Positions 17,042-26,007 of a stretch of DNA of 43,393 nt are shown here, in pieces. Position 1 is the first letter of the stretch; each line of letters starts with the position of its first letter. The DNA is taken from the NCBI RefSeq assembly GCF_001438805.1, contig NZ_JQCF01000020.1, positions 1-43,393 on the forward strand, in the 5' to 3' direction. A program made the translations under genes and the position numbers. Below the pieces are notes generated by a model. It was not told the origin of the DNA, did no database searches, and saw nothing but the letters and a program-made list of their open reading frames with translations. The stretch comes from Companilactobacillus kimchiensis (GTDB taxonomy: Bacteria > Bacillota > Bacilli > Lactobacillales > Lactobacillaceae).

Positions 17042-18054
17042 CAGGACATTCCTCTCATCATTCCATAAATTGGTAATAAAACTATCAAGTAAGTCACCAC
17101 AATTACAATTGCAATAACTCCAAATAAAATCGGTTGAACTAAATTCAAAAGTTTTTTCAATTCCCGTTGGGTCTCTTCAAATTTCAATTCCGACATTAAT
17201 AAAAGATCCTGTGCCAGCTGTGAACCACTTTCCCCTGCCTGTAAAATAACTTTTAATTGCTTGGGTAAAAATATTTCTTCTTCAATCATCGTCAGTAAAT
17301 TTTTGCCGCTAGTTAAACCAACGATAAATTTATTAGCTAAATAATTTTGAATCGATCCTTTTTGAAAATGTTTATTGGATTCACAAATATCAAATAAATT
17401 CATTCCACTGGATAGTTGCATCCCTAGTCCTTGCAACATCAAAAATTGATAAAAATTCAAATATATTTTTCCTATTGCCGGTAATTTCACAAGGACTGTT
17501 GCCTGTTGATATTCCGATTTCTGACGGATACGAAAAATAAAAATCATTAATAAAGTTATTGAAATTACAAATAATAATAAAAGAGCTTTCAACAACAAAT
17601 CAATATTATTTCCACCACTGGCAACCTCTAATTGCGGAATAATATAAATTTTCATTCCTATTAACATGGTCATCAGGAATCCTAAAATAAAACTGGGATA
17701 CATCAATATTTCTTTTAATTTATTCTTCTGTTTTGCCTGACTCTGCAATAACAACCCAGTTTGCTCTAGAGCCACCTCGATTTTGCCATGATTCTGGGCA
17801 ATAACTAATTGATTAAAAACAACTGTTGGCAATTGTAGATGGATCAATGCTTGTGAAATCATTTTCCCGCTTTGCAGATCACGATGTATTTTTTCAAACA
17901 ATTCATCATTATCTTTCAGTAAACGCAAACAATTTATCGACTGACTTAGTGAAAATCCATTTTTTAATAACTTGCTAATAATCAATAAGTATTCTGATTG
18001 TCGTGCGGAACTGACCTTTTTAGCCGTAAACAAACTCTTGATAGACTGCTTCAT
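17041..18054 (-). CDS. comGB: Competence type II secretion/pilus membrane protein ComGB
   Basis: Polytopic platform protein (GspF/PilC family) of the DNA-uptake pilus, 337 residues. Two homologous cytoplasmic helical domains (around 15-110 and 215-300) are each followed by membrane helices (IIPQLEV... and LVQPILFGVIAIVIVVTYLI). The motif LLQSQAKQKNKLKEILMYP and GESGSQLAQDLLLMSE are family marks. The start overlaps comGA by 35 bases, with AGGGGC six bases before the ATG. It anchors ComGA to the membrane and guides pseudopilin polymerisation. Confidence 0.92.
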   Translation of the reverse strand: MKQSIKSLFTAKKVSSARQSEYLLIISKLLKNGFSLSQSINCLRLLKDNDELFEKIHRDLQSGKMISQALIHLQLPTVVFNQLVIAQNHGKIEVALEQTGLLLQSQAKQKNKLKEILMYPSFILGFLMTMLIGMKIYIIPQLEVASGGNNIDLLLKALLLLFVISITLLMIFIFRIRQKSEYQQATVLVKLPAIGKIYLNFYQFLMLQGLGMQLSSGMNLFDICESNKHFQKGSIQNYLANKFIVGLTSGKNLLTMIEEEIFLPKQLKVILQAGESGSQLAQDLLLMSELKFEETQRELKKLLNLVQPILFGVIAIVIVVTYLIVLLPIYGMMRGMS

Positions 18055-18988
18055 TGATTTGCCCCTGTCGATATGATTTTTCTAATAATTGTAACCAATT
18101 CCCATCAGTTATCTTATTCTGAATGAATTCTTTGATTGCAAAACTATCGATCGTGTCGATAAATAACTCCAGTTCCAGATTAGTTGGAACTAACCTTTGA
18201 TAGGAAATGAAGTTGACAGCATTGAGGATTTCTTCGTCCATAATGCCAAACTGTCTTAATCTCTGAATTACGGAATATTTGGATTTCCCATGAATCGTCG
18301 TCATCACCGTGTAGCCACAAATAGCCGCTTGAATCGCCTGTTTAGCGGTTTGACTATCCCGAATCTCTCCAATAATCAAAACCTCCGGGCGATGCCTTAA
18401 ACTGGTTTTGATTAATTCTTCATAGGTCATTCCCGCTTCGGCATTAACTTGTAATTGCAAAAAATTATCTTCCACTATCTCAATAGGATCTTCAATACAC
18501 ATAACTTTTTTGTTCACACTCAATTGCCGTCCTAAAGCATACATTAAAGAGGTTTTCCCTGAACCCATCGGACCTGAAAATAGCATCATCCCTTTGCGTT
18601 GAGCAATTGGTAAAAGCCGCTCAACAATTTCTTTATTGACAGACGAATTAAATTCTTGCGGATAAATCAGACGTACCACCATCGATTCCCGATTTTTAAA
18701 ATCTCCCACAGATGATATCCTGATAAAAATATCTCGGTTTTGATAAATAAAATTAAAGGCACCTTTTTGAGAACGACGCCGCTCTGAAACATCTAAACCA
18801 CTGTTAAATTTTAAATAGTTCATAATCGCATAAGTTTCATCAGCCGTTAAATCGGCCACAGTATAACTTTGAAATGAATTACGTGCCTCCAGATGATAAA
18901 AATTATCTCTGGGAAGAAAATAAATATCAGATATTTTATTGATACACGCTTCCGTTAAAAGATTGTTGACCATCGTTTCTGCAGTCAT
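18020..18988 (-). CDS. comGA: Competence traffic ATPase ComGA
   Basis: Cytoplasmic ATPase that powers pseudopilus assembly for DNA uptake. 322 residues, PilT/GspE family. Walker A is GPMGSGKT (139-146), the Asp box is CIEDPIE, Walker B is VLIIGEIRD (203-211) and the His box TTIHGKS follows (230-236). AAAGGGGG precedes the ATG at 18988. First gene of the comG operon. Only about 30 bases separate it from the yebC terminator, and I cannot identify a promoter or a competence sigma-factor box with confidence. Confidence 0.95.
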   Translation of the reverse strand: MTAETMVNNLLTEACINKISDIYFLPRDNFYHLEARNSFQSYTVADLTADETYAIMNYLKFNSGLDVSERRRSQKGAFNFIYQNRDIFIRISSVGDFKNRESMVVRLIYPQEFNSSVNKEIVERLLPIAQRKGMMLFSGPMGSGKTSLMYALGRQLSVNKKVMCIEDPIEIVEDNFLQLQVNAEAGMTYEELIKTSLRHRPEVLIIGEIRDSQTAKQAIQAAICGYTVMTTIHGKSKYSVIQRLRQFGIMDEEILNAVNFISYQRLVPTNLELELFIDTIDSFAIKEFIQNKITDGNWLQLLEKSYRQGQINEAVYQEFVYG

Positions 18989-19018
18989 ATTACAACCCCC
19001 TTTCGAAAAAAATTACGC

Positions 19019-19053
19019 AAAAAAAGACCGCAAACTTAATCGTTTACGATCTT
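19019..19053 (-). terminator. Intrinsic terminator of yebC
   Basis: AAGATCGTAAAC/GTTTGCGGTCTT stem on the minus strand with two mismatches, followed by seven T residues. It separates yebC from comG. Confidence 0.8.
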
Positions 19054-19061
19054 TTTAAAAC

Positions 19062-19796
19062 TTATTCTTCGTCATTATCTGCAGCAGCAGTAAAGACTTC
19101 TGAAACATCTTCATCATCTTCAAGTTGATCAATCATATGTTCGAATTGTTCTTGTTTATCTTCAGGAACTGGTGTTGTATTTTGAGGAATCATTGTTAAT
19201 TCAGCATCAGCAATTTCGTAACCCTTTTCGATCAAACCATCACGAACGGCTGCAAAATCTTTTACATCTGTATAAATTTCATAAGCATCATCTGATGTTT
19301 GTAGATCATCAGCACCTAGATCCATAATATCCATCAAAACAGTATCTTCGTCTTGTGAATTCTTTGTACGGTCTAGAACTAAATAACCTTTTCGATCAAA
19401 CATGTAAGCAACTGAACCACTAGAACCCATGCTACCTCCGTTACGAGTAAATGCAACACGTACGGCAGAAGCAGTTCTGTTCTTGTTATCTGTTAAAGTT
19501 TCAACTAATACGGCAACTCCACCTGGAGCATAACCTTCGTATGTAACTTCATCATAATGTTCTTCACTACCACCATCAGCCTTTTTAAGGGCACGTTTGA
19601 TATTGTCCTTAGGCATGTTGGCTGCACGAGCTTTATCTACTATTAAACGAAGGGCAGCATTATCGTTAGGGTCGGAGCCGCCTGATTTAGCTGCCATGAA
19701 TAACTCACGAGACAGCTTTTGGAAGATTTTACCACGCTTGGCATCTTGGGCACCTTTTCTACCTTGGATATTATGCCATTTTGAATGTCCTGACAT
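19062..19796 (-). CDS. yebC: YebC/PmpR family protein
   Basis: 244 residues, a universally conserved bacterial family (TACO1 in mitochondria) long annotated as a transcription regulator and more recently connected with translation of difficult sequences. Family signature at the N-terminus: [22 protein letters not shown], with [27 protein letters not shown] and [22 protein letters not shown]. The acidic tail [19 protein letters not shown] is typical. AAGGAAACAGAA leads to the ATG. It has a promoter of its own at 19837-19865 and a terminator before comGA. Conserved upstream of comG in lactobacilli. Confidence 0.96.
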   Translation of the reverse strand: MSGHSKWHNIQGRKGAQDAKRGKIFQKLSRELFMAAKSGGSDPNDNAALRLIVDKARAANMPKDNIKRALKKADGGSEEHYDEVTYEGYAPGGVAVLVETLTDNKNRTASAVRVAFTRNGGSMGSSGSVAYMFDRKGYLVLDRTKNSQDEDTVLMDIMDLGADDLQTSDDAYEIYTDVKDFAAVRDGLIEKGYEIADAELTMIPQNTTPVPEDKQEQFEHMIDQLEDDEDVSEVFTAAADNDEE

Positions 19797-19836
19797 TTCT
19801 GTTTCCTTCTTTCACGAATATTGTAAACCGCCTACA

Positions 19837-19865
19837 ATTTTATCAAAATAAGACTGCTATTACAA
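19837..19865 (-). promoter_or_regulatory. Promoter of yebC
   Basis: On the minus strand TTGTAA (19860-19865), 17 bases, TAAAAT (19837-19842), with an extended TG before the -10 box. Confidence 0.65.
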
Positions 19866-19899
19866 TATTTACAAGGAAATAAACTTAGAAAGGCATTAT

Positions 19900-22800
19900 T
19901 TATTGTCTTTGATGACGATTTTTTCTGATATCGATTACACCGAGCGTCATAATACCGATTATTACACCCAAAACTTTCATAAAGGTACCTTTATCATTCC
20001 CAGTTTGAGGGAACATAGCAACTCCTGATGCTTGATAACTAGGAGTATAACCGTTTATATTCGCCGTCTTTTTGGGAGCAACCAAGACACCTGCAGATTT
20101 GTCATCATTGGGTACATAATAAACAGTCCCAGACATAACAACCGCTCCATTTTTAGCATCTTCTGTAGTTGATCTATTTGAAGCAATTACATCTTTAAGA
20201 CTCTTAGGATCAGCTGATTTTATTGGAATATTAGACTCCGTTGGATCTTTAATATTAGGATCTATCATTGGGTCCGTTGAATTTTCAATAGTTGTTAATC
20301 CATTTGGATCAGTAGGTGTTGTTGGGTCTGTTGGATCTTTAGGATCTACTGGATCTTTAGGATCTACTGGGTCTTTAGGATCTACTGGGTCTTTAGGATC
20401 TACTGGGTCTTTAGGATCTACTGGGTCTTTAGGATCTACTGGTACTACTGCTGTAGCTTTATTCAAAACAGTCAAATCTACTGTTTTAGTCTGACCATCC
20501 ATCGTACTTAATTTAACATCATAAGTCCCAGCGACGTTCAAGTTGGCTTGGTCTAAATCAACATTAACTGTTTCAGATTTACCATTATCATCCGTTGCTT
20601 TAGCCGCAAAGTCATTAACTGTTGGTGTGACATCACCAATATGCATTGTATAGTTACTGCCACTAAGGGATTTCTCATTTGGTGTTATTTGTAAACTGCC
20701 ATCTTCTACTTGAATATTATAATTTGGATTGTCAGTCGCACTCACCTTGACGGTAATTGGATAGCTGCCAACCGTTTCACCTGGGATTCTACTCAAAGTA
20801 TAAATTGGTGTAGCTCCATTATCGATATCGGTTGGCATTGAAACCGTTGCTGTCAATTGAGGATCATTTGTCCCTGCTACTTTTGTTAAATCATTAACCT
20901 TAATAATGACTTTGGCCTGGTTAACAACAAAACTAGCGGTATTATTTCCGGTTGTCCAACTGTACAAATTGCTCTGATTTAAACCCAGAATATTTTTCAT
21001 CCCCTGATCAGTTAAAACCACATCATAAGTTCCAGCATTATTAGCAGTTTTAGCCAAAGCCAAATCACCTGCTTGCAAAGCATAAGAAATTCCGTCTGAC
21101 AAGTTGACTGTGTAATTACTATTGTTAATGGACTGATCCTTACCGGTATAATTTACGACTTCATTACCAGCAATATCAATTGTGCCATCGCGTTTATAAA
21201 CTGCAACCGTCACAGTGCTCTTTTCGTTACCATAACTATAAGTAACCCGATAATTCCCAGCAGCTTGAGTATTAACACTATTTGTTGTTTGTCCATTAGG
21301 GGCAACAATCGAGATAACGATGTTATTCAAAGGAACACTGGTACCAGTCGAATTAACAGCACTCACAAAGTTATCCGTTGGATTCCAAGTACTACCAGTC
21401 GGAATATTAGTATTAAATACCTTGATATCTGGATCATCTAAGATGACATCATAAACACCACTGTATCCTTGATCAGCATTCGCACCAGAATTCAGACTCC
21501 AGTTAAAATTAAAATTCGTCACTCCTGCCGGAATATTAAATTGATTATTGCTATAAGTAACTCCATTACTCAAGTTAGAGATGGATAACGACTTTTCAGT
21601 TATTCCACCGATATTAATATTAAAGTAATCCGAGATATTGGTATGCTCTGTATCTGTAAAAATATTGGCAAATTGATTAGTTGCCATATTAGGACTATAA
21701 ACAGCGGCCAAAACATTGATATTCGGTACACTGATGTTAGTGATCCGATTATAACTAAAAGCATCTTTTCCGGCGCTAATATTAGATGCCTCGGTTGCTA
21801 TACCAGTCAACTGATTACCCATAAAAGCTTCACTACCAATATTCGTCACGCTTGTTGGAACAGTTAGCGTACCCTCCAGCTTGTTATAAGCAAAGGCTGA
21901 TTCACCAATTGTTTGAACATTGTCATCCAATTTCAAACTGCTGATTGAATTCCCAGCAAAACTTTGATTACCAATTGTCGTTACACCATTTGGTATCGTC
22001 AAAGCTCCTTGTAATCCAGTGTATTCAAAAGCACCATCGTCGATTAATGTTAATTTTGTTGCCTTGGAAAGATCAATTGATGTTAATTTACCATCATAAG
22101 TAAAGGCTTGTTTGCCAATTGATGTTAAACCTGAACCAAAGTTGATGGATTTTAAACCTGTGTTGGCTAGGAAGGCTTGGTCGCCAATCGTCGTTAAACT
22201 GTCAGGTAATTTAATATCCGTGGCCGAACTATTGTAAATAAAAGCTTGCTTACCCAAACTGGTCAATTGATTATTATTGCTTAAATCGATTGCTGTAATC
22301 TTTGAATCACTACTAAAAGCATCATCGTCAATTGTTTTTAATCCAGTAGCCTTAGAAAAATCAACGTTAGTTAAATTGACATCCGCTGCAAAAGCTTGAC
22401 TACCAATACTTTGTAAATCAGCAGGCAATGTAACTGATTCCAAGGCACTATTATAGATAAAAGCTTGATTGCCAATTGTTGTAACTGAATCAGGAATATC
22501 AACTGTTTTGATTTGATCACTAGCAAAAGCCAAATTACCAATTGCTGTTAAAGTATTATCATTTGATAAATCAATATTTTGCAAACTGGAATATGCAAAT
22601 GCCCCATCATTAATATTAGTCACGCCACTATTAACTTTTACACTAGTAATGATTTTGTTACCTACAAAAGCACTGTTGCCAATACTAGTAACAGTATAAT
22701 CTTTACTTGTTGTAGTCGATCCTTTACTTGTAACCGTAATGGTCGAAGGAATATCAACTAGCCCCCCAGTATCAGTAGCCAGCTTATTTGTTGTTCCTGT

Positions 22801-23580
22801 TAAAGAAGCCACATTATTATTGTCATCAACACTCCAGGTAAAATCATTAGCATCTGTGTGTTTGCCAACAGAACTGACTGTATAGTTTGTCGTATCAATG
22901 GAAGTCAGCTTTGAAGGAGCTGTTGCCAAACCATTAGGAACATCAGTTGCATCAGTTCCGACTACGGCAACCTTAGGAGTTGCAACTGGCATTGTTGCTG
23001 TTTTCGTTATTGGATCTTTTACAGCCGTATTGGCAGTAGTCGTGGATGAATCTGGTGTCGTCACGGTCGCTGTTTTAGTAGCCGGGACTAGTGTTGAAGT
23101 AGCAGCACTTTGTGTTGCTGATACCGTAGGACTTGTGGTATCAGAGGCAACGTCAGAAACACCAGTGCTTGGAATCGTAATATCTTTTGATTCTGTCGAC
23201 GCAGTTGGAGCCTCTGAAACATTTGTCGTATTTTCAGAAACAGGGTTACTTGTTAATGATGTATCTTTTATTGGATCAGTTGTGGCAGTGGGTGCTGTCG
23301 CTACAGTTGAAACTGTTGTTGTGGCAGTTTTAGTTGAACTTGTTGCAGTTGAATCTGTTGATTCATTTGAACTATTTGTTTTAGTATTATTATTTGAATT
23401 CGTTGTACTATTTGTATTTGTCGTATTGGTTGAAGATGCTACAGATGAACTTGGATTATCAGTTGTATCTGCATGGACAATGGCTTGGTGGCCTAGTGAA
23501 GTTCCTAAACCGAGTGTCATTGCCGCACTAGCGGCAATTAATAATTCCTTTTTATTAAGCATAATTTTCTTATCTGCCAT
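19900..23580 (-). CDS. Cell-wall-anchored BspA-type leucine-rich-repeat surface protein
   Basis: 1226 residues, exported and sortase-anchored, probably an adhesin. A signal peptide is cut near Ala37 (IVHA-DTT). A Ser/Thr/Asn-rich low-complexity stalk follows to about 230. LRR_5 repeats of about 22-23 residues (pattern ...IGNQAFIYNSALESVTLP...) run from about 295 to 620. Then come bacterial Ig/MBG-like beta domains (about 650-1030, including VIIKVNDLTKVAGTNDP). A spacer of six VDPKDP units follows, and the C-terminus has FPQTG (1190-1194), a hydrophobic helix and a basic tail (RKNRHQRQ). The sorting motif has Phe in place of the usual Leu. AAGGACGG precedes the ATG at a long spacing. No terminator is obvious after it. 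The ligand is unknown. Confidence 0.9.
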   Translation of the reverse strand: MADKKIMLNKKELLIAASAAMTLGLGTSLGHQAIVHADTTDNPSSSVASSTNTTNTNSTTNSNNNTKTNSSNESTDSTATSSTKTATTTVSTVATAPTATTDPIKDTSLTSNPVSENTTNVSEAPTASTESKDITIPSTGVSDVASDTTSPTVSATQSAATSTLVPATKTATVTTPDSSTTTANTAVKDPITKTATMPVATPKVAVVGTDATDVPNGLATAPSKLTSIDTTNYTVSSVGKHTDANDFTWSVDDNNNVASLTGTTNKLATDTGGLVDIPSTITVTSKGSTTTSKDYTVTSIGNSAFVGNKIITSVKVNSGVTNINDGAFAYSSLQNIDLSNDNTLTAIGNLAFASDQIKTVDIPDSVTTIGNQAFIYNSALESVTLPADLQSIGSQAFAADVNLTNVDFSKATGLKTIDDDAFSSDSKITAIDLSNNNQLTSLGKQAFIYNSSATDIKLPDSLTTIGDQAFLANTGLKSINFGSGLTSIGKQAFTYDGKLTSIDLSKATKLTLIDDGAFEYTGLQGALTIPNGVTTIGNQSFAGNSISSLKLDDNVQTIGESAFAYNKLEGTLTVPTSVTNIGSEAFMGNQLTGIATEASNISAGKDAFSYNRITNISVPNINVLAAVYSPNMATNQFANIFTDTEHTNISDYFNINIGGITEKSLSISNLSNGVTYSNNQFNIPAGVTNFNFNWSLNSGANADQGYSGVYDVILDDPDIKVFNTNIPTGSTWNPTDNFVSAVNSTGTSVPLNNIVISIVAPNGQTTNSVNTQAAGNYRVTYSYGNEKSTVTVAVYKRDGTIDIAGNEVVNYTGKDQSINNSNYTVNLSDGISYALQAGDLALAKTANNAGTYDVVLTDQGMKNILGLNQSNLYSWTTGNNTASFVVNQAKVIIKVNDLTKVAGTNDPQLTATVSMPTDIDNGATPIYTLSRIPGETVGSYPITVKVSATDNPNYNIQVEDGSLQITPNEKSLSGSNYTMHIGDVTPTVNDFAAKATDDNGKSETVNVDLDQANLNVAGTYDVKLSTMDGQTKTVDLTVLNKATAVVPVDPKDPVDPKDPVDPKDPVDPKDPVDPKDPVDPKDPTDPTTPTDPNGLTTIENSTDPMIDPNIKDPTESNIPIKSADPKSLKDVIASNRSTTEDAKNGAVVMSGTVYYVPNDDKSAGVLVAPKKTANINGYTPSYQASGVAMFPQTGNDKGTFMKVLGVIIGIMTLGVIDIRKNRHQRQ
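20333..20442 (-). repeat. Tandem 18-base repeat coding for VDPKDP
   Basis: Six near-identical copies of GGATCTACTGGGTCTTTA (plus-strand form) in the wall-spanning part of the LRR protein. Only third-position changes (GGG/GGA) are seen between units. Such repeats change copy number by slippage and set the reach of the protein through the wall. Confidence 0.85.
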
Positions 23581-23740
23581 ATTAATAAACCGTCCTTGCT
23601 GGGATGAAATCAGTAATAAATCTGTCTAAACATCTCAATGCATATGATACAACTTTTCTTATAAGTTTCTATATTTTTGCTTTAGATGAATTTATAAACA
23701 GATTTAGAAAAATAAAAATATAATAGTAAATATACAGCAA

Positions 23741-23767
23741 AAAAGCCGACCATTTTGGTCGACTTTT
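23741..23767. terminator. Intrinsic terminator of the permease-VanZ unit
   Basis: AAAAGCCGACC-ATTTT-GGTCGACTTTT, with one mismatch and T-runs on either strand. It sits between VanZ and the start of the LRR gene, both on the minus strand. Confidence 0.8.
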
Positions 23768-23811
23768 ATAATGAAAATTATGAAATATTGAATTGATTTT
23801 CAAGACAAAAT

Positions 23812-24339
23812 TCATGTTTTTTTCATATTTTTATGTCTTAAAATAAAATATACGATCACCACTACTAACAATGTTCCGGTAAATGCGCCCGCACTATCAA
23901 GTATCACATCCACGACAGAAGGAGTTCTTCCCCCAGTCAAACCCTGATGAAACTCATCAAAAGCTGCTAATCCAGTTGCCATCAGCCATGGCACTAGTAT
24001 TTTCAAAAAATTATTCTTTTGAAAATAAGTATACAAGGCCAAACATAACAAAACTCCTAGCGCCAAATAAGTCCCAAAATGGGCTCCCTTTCGTACAAAA
24101 AACTCGACAAAATGGAAATACCCATCATTTTCAATTGATTGATATTTCCCACCATAATTAAAACCAAAATGCTTTAAACTGCCAGCCAATGGTTTATTTC
24201 TCAAATATCTTTCTAAGAATGGCACCGAAGTTTGTTGTTTATATGTCATAGACGAACTGTAAAACAAAATCATTTCAATAAAAACTACGCCACTCCAAAA
24301 CCATTTTTCGTTTTTCTTTAAACTAATCATTTTCTTCAT
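23812..24339 (-). CDS. VanZ-family membrane protein
   Basis: 175 residues, four to five membrane helices. Family blocks are present: FFVRKGAHFGTYLALGVLL, FDEFHQGLTGGRTPSVVDVI and DSAGAFTGTLL. VanZ homologues are linked with low-level teicoplanin tolerance in one cluster, but most chromosomal copies have no known role. The start overlaps the permease gene by 17 bases, so the two are co-transcribed; a terminator follows. Substrate or partner unknown. Confidence 0.88.
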   Translation of the reverse strand: MKKMISLKKNEKWFWSGVVFIEMILFYSSSMTYKQQTSVPFLERYLRNKPLAGSLKHFGFNYGGKYQSIENDGYFHFVEFFVRKGAHFGTYLALGVLLCLALYTYFQKNNFLKILVPWLMATGLAAFDEFHQGLTGGRTPSVVDVILDSAGAFTGTLLVVVIVYFILRHKNMKKT

Positions 24340-25924
24340 CCATTTTTACAGTCGCATTTAATTTTTTAGCATCGTCAAAATATCCTGAATAATAAGCTGA
24401 GTTAATAGCCCAATAATACATCATCGTTGAAAAAATAATAATAACCAAGAAATCCATTGGATACTTGATCAGATTCATCCCTCCAAAATCAGTACTACCG
24501 ATCCATGAAATCATCGCTAGTCCAAAAAGATGCACGATCAACCACAAACTAGCATATAACTTCTGCTTAAATTCTTTGAAACCACGTCGATAATCATAAA
24601 CAAAATAGATTGGTAAACCAACAATAATGATAATGATAACTTCAACTGTGGTTGGAAACATTGACCAATAAATCGCTAAACTGATCAAATCAAAAACCAC
24701 TGGTGCCAAAAATTTCATTCCACGTATCTTAGTAGGCCGTTTAAAATTTGGACCCATTTTTCGTAAACTCCCAGCTACTACTGGACCTGATAACAATGAA
24801 ATCAAAGTTGACGCAGCCACAACTCGTGACAATAAAGCCCAATTTTTAAACATTAAAATCAATATAAAACTAACAACAAAATCAACCATCAAGGCGATTC
24901 GCGGAGTGTTATAAGAATTATTAGTATTACTCAAGAATTTAGGTAAATGCTTATTCTTAGGCATAGACGACAATGATTTACTAGCTGATGCTGAAAAGGC
25001 AATTCCACTACCAATTGGTGAAATAAATGCCGTGAAATAAATCAAAGTTGATAACCAATAAATATTCAACAAAATCGCCAAATCGGCGAATGGTGAATTA
25101 AAACTAATTTGTGACCAACCGCCACTAACAATTGACTTAGGTAAAGCACCAATAAAGACAATTTGTAAGGCAATATAAATCAAGGCACTGATCAACAATG
25201 AATAAATGATCCCTCGACGAATATTTATTGCTGGTTTTTCAATATCATTGCCCAAGTTTATTACCGTCTGAAAGGCCACGTAAGAGTAAATAATACCGGC
25301 ACTACCAATGGCAACAAAGATCGAAGAAGATCCGTTAGGCATGAATTGTTGTACATTAGTTCCCATATTATTGAAATCAAAATGAGCCGTAACTAAAATA
25401 ATCATGGTAATAATCGGTACAGCTATTTTAAAAACCGAAATAAAATTATTAAATTTAGCCATGATCGTAACTGACCAATAATTTATCAAAGTAAAAACTA
25501 ATATCATGATTGTTGCCATCAAAATTCCACTCCCTGACAACTGACCATTTTGCATAAAACCATGAGTCCATTGAGACCACTTCCACGGCCACGTACTCAT
25601 ATATTGCGTTGAAGCAACGGCTTCAATTGGTAATATTGCCAATAGTGACAACCAATTTGCCCAAGAAAAAACATGTCCCAGAAGCGATCCGTGTGTATAC
25701 ATCGTAAAACGACTCATCGCCCCATCCTCTGGAAACATTGTTCCAATTTCAACATAAACCATTGCTATCATTGCTACTAAAATTGCTCCCAGAATCCAAG
25801 CAACAATTGCTGCCGGACCCGCTATCTTGGCCGCTTGACTAGAACCAAACATCCATCCGGACCCAATAATAGCACTTAGTCCAAACATAACAGTTGAGAA
25901 CAAATTTAATTTTTTATCCCTCAT
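24323..25924 (-). CDS. APC-family amino acid permease
   Basis: 533 residues, about 12-14 membrane helices. The start MRDKKLNLFSTVMFGLSAIIGSGWMFGSSQAAKIAGP has the APC unwound-helix motif IGSGWMFG. SAGIIYSYVAFQTVINLGNDIEKP and IPIGSGIAFSASASKSL-like segments support the family, as does the N-terminal GTMFPEDGAMSRFT. Transports amino acids or polyamines by proton symport or exchange. The substrate cannot be deduced. GGTGG lies four bases before the ATG. It forms a two-gene unit with VanZ. Confidence 0.9.
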   Translation of the reverse strand: MRDKKLNLFSTVMFGLSAIIGSGWMFGSSQAAKIAGPAAIVAWILGAILVAMIAMVYVEIGTMFPEDGAMSRFTMYTHGSLLGHVFSWANWLSLLAILPIEAVASTQYMSTWPWKWSQWTHGFMQNGQLSGSGILMATIMILVFTLINYWSVTIMAKFNNFISVFKIAVPIITMIILVTAHFDFNNMGTNVQQFMPNGSSSIFVAIGSAGIIYSYVAFQTVINLGNDIEKPAINIRRGIIYSLLISALIYIALQIVFIGALPKSIVSGGWSQISFNSPFADLAILLNIYWLSTLIYFTAFISPIGSGIAFSASASKSLSSMPKNKHLPKFLSNTNNSYNTPRIALMVDFVVSFILILMFKNWALLSRVVAASTLISLLSGPVVAGSLRKMGPNFKRPTKIRGMKFLAPVVFDLISLAIYWSMFPTTVEVIIIIIVGLPIYFVYDYRRGFKEFKQKLYASLWLIVHLFGLAMISWIGSTDFGGMNLIKYPMDFLVIIIFSTMMYYWAINSAYYSGYFDDAKKLNATVKMDEEND

Positions 25925-25954
25925 AAAACCACCAATCTAATATTTTTGTAATAA

Positions 25955-25990
25955 AAAATAGCCCCCATAATAGCGGCCTATTTTTTTAAA
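25955..25990 (-). terminator. Terminator-like hairpin of glmS
   Basis: AAATAG...CTATTT with inner CC/GG pairs and one mismatch, followed by a T-run on the minus strand, just past the glmS stop. Confidence 0.6.
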
Positions 25991-26007
25991 TATTACTGTA
26001 ATTTAGG

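Noticed and set aside
18989-19020. A competence sigma-factor box before comGA
   Set aside because: Only about 30 bases lie between the yebC terminator and comGA, and no TACGAATA-like box is found.
22898-23629. A 243-codon plus-strand frame opposite the LRR protein gene
   Set aside because: It mirrors the Ser/Thr-rich low-complexity region; Val/Ala-rich content is what the complement of such codons gives.
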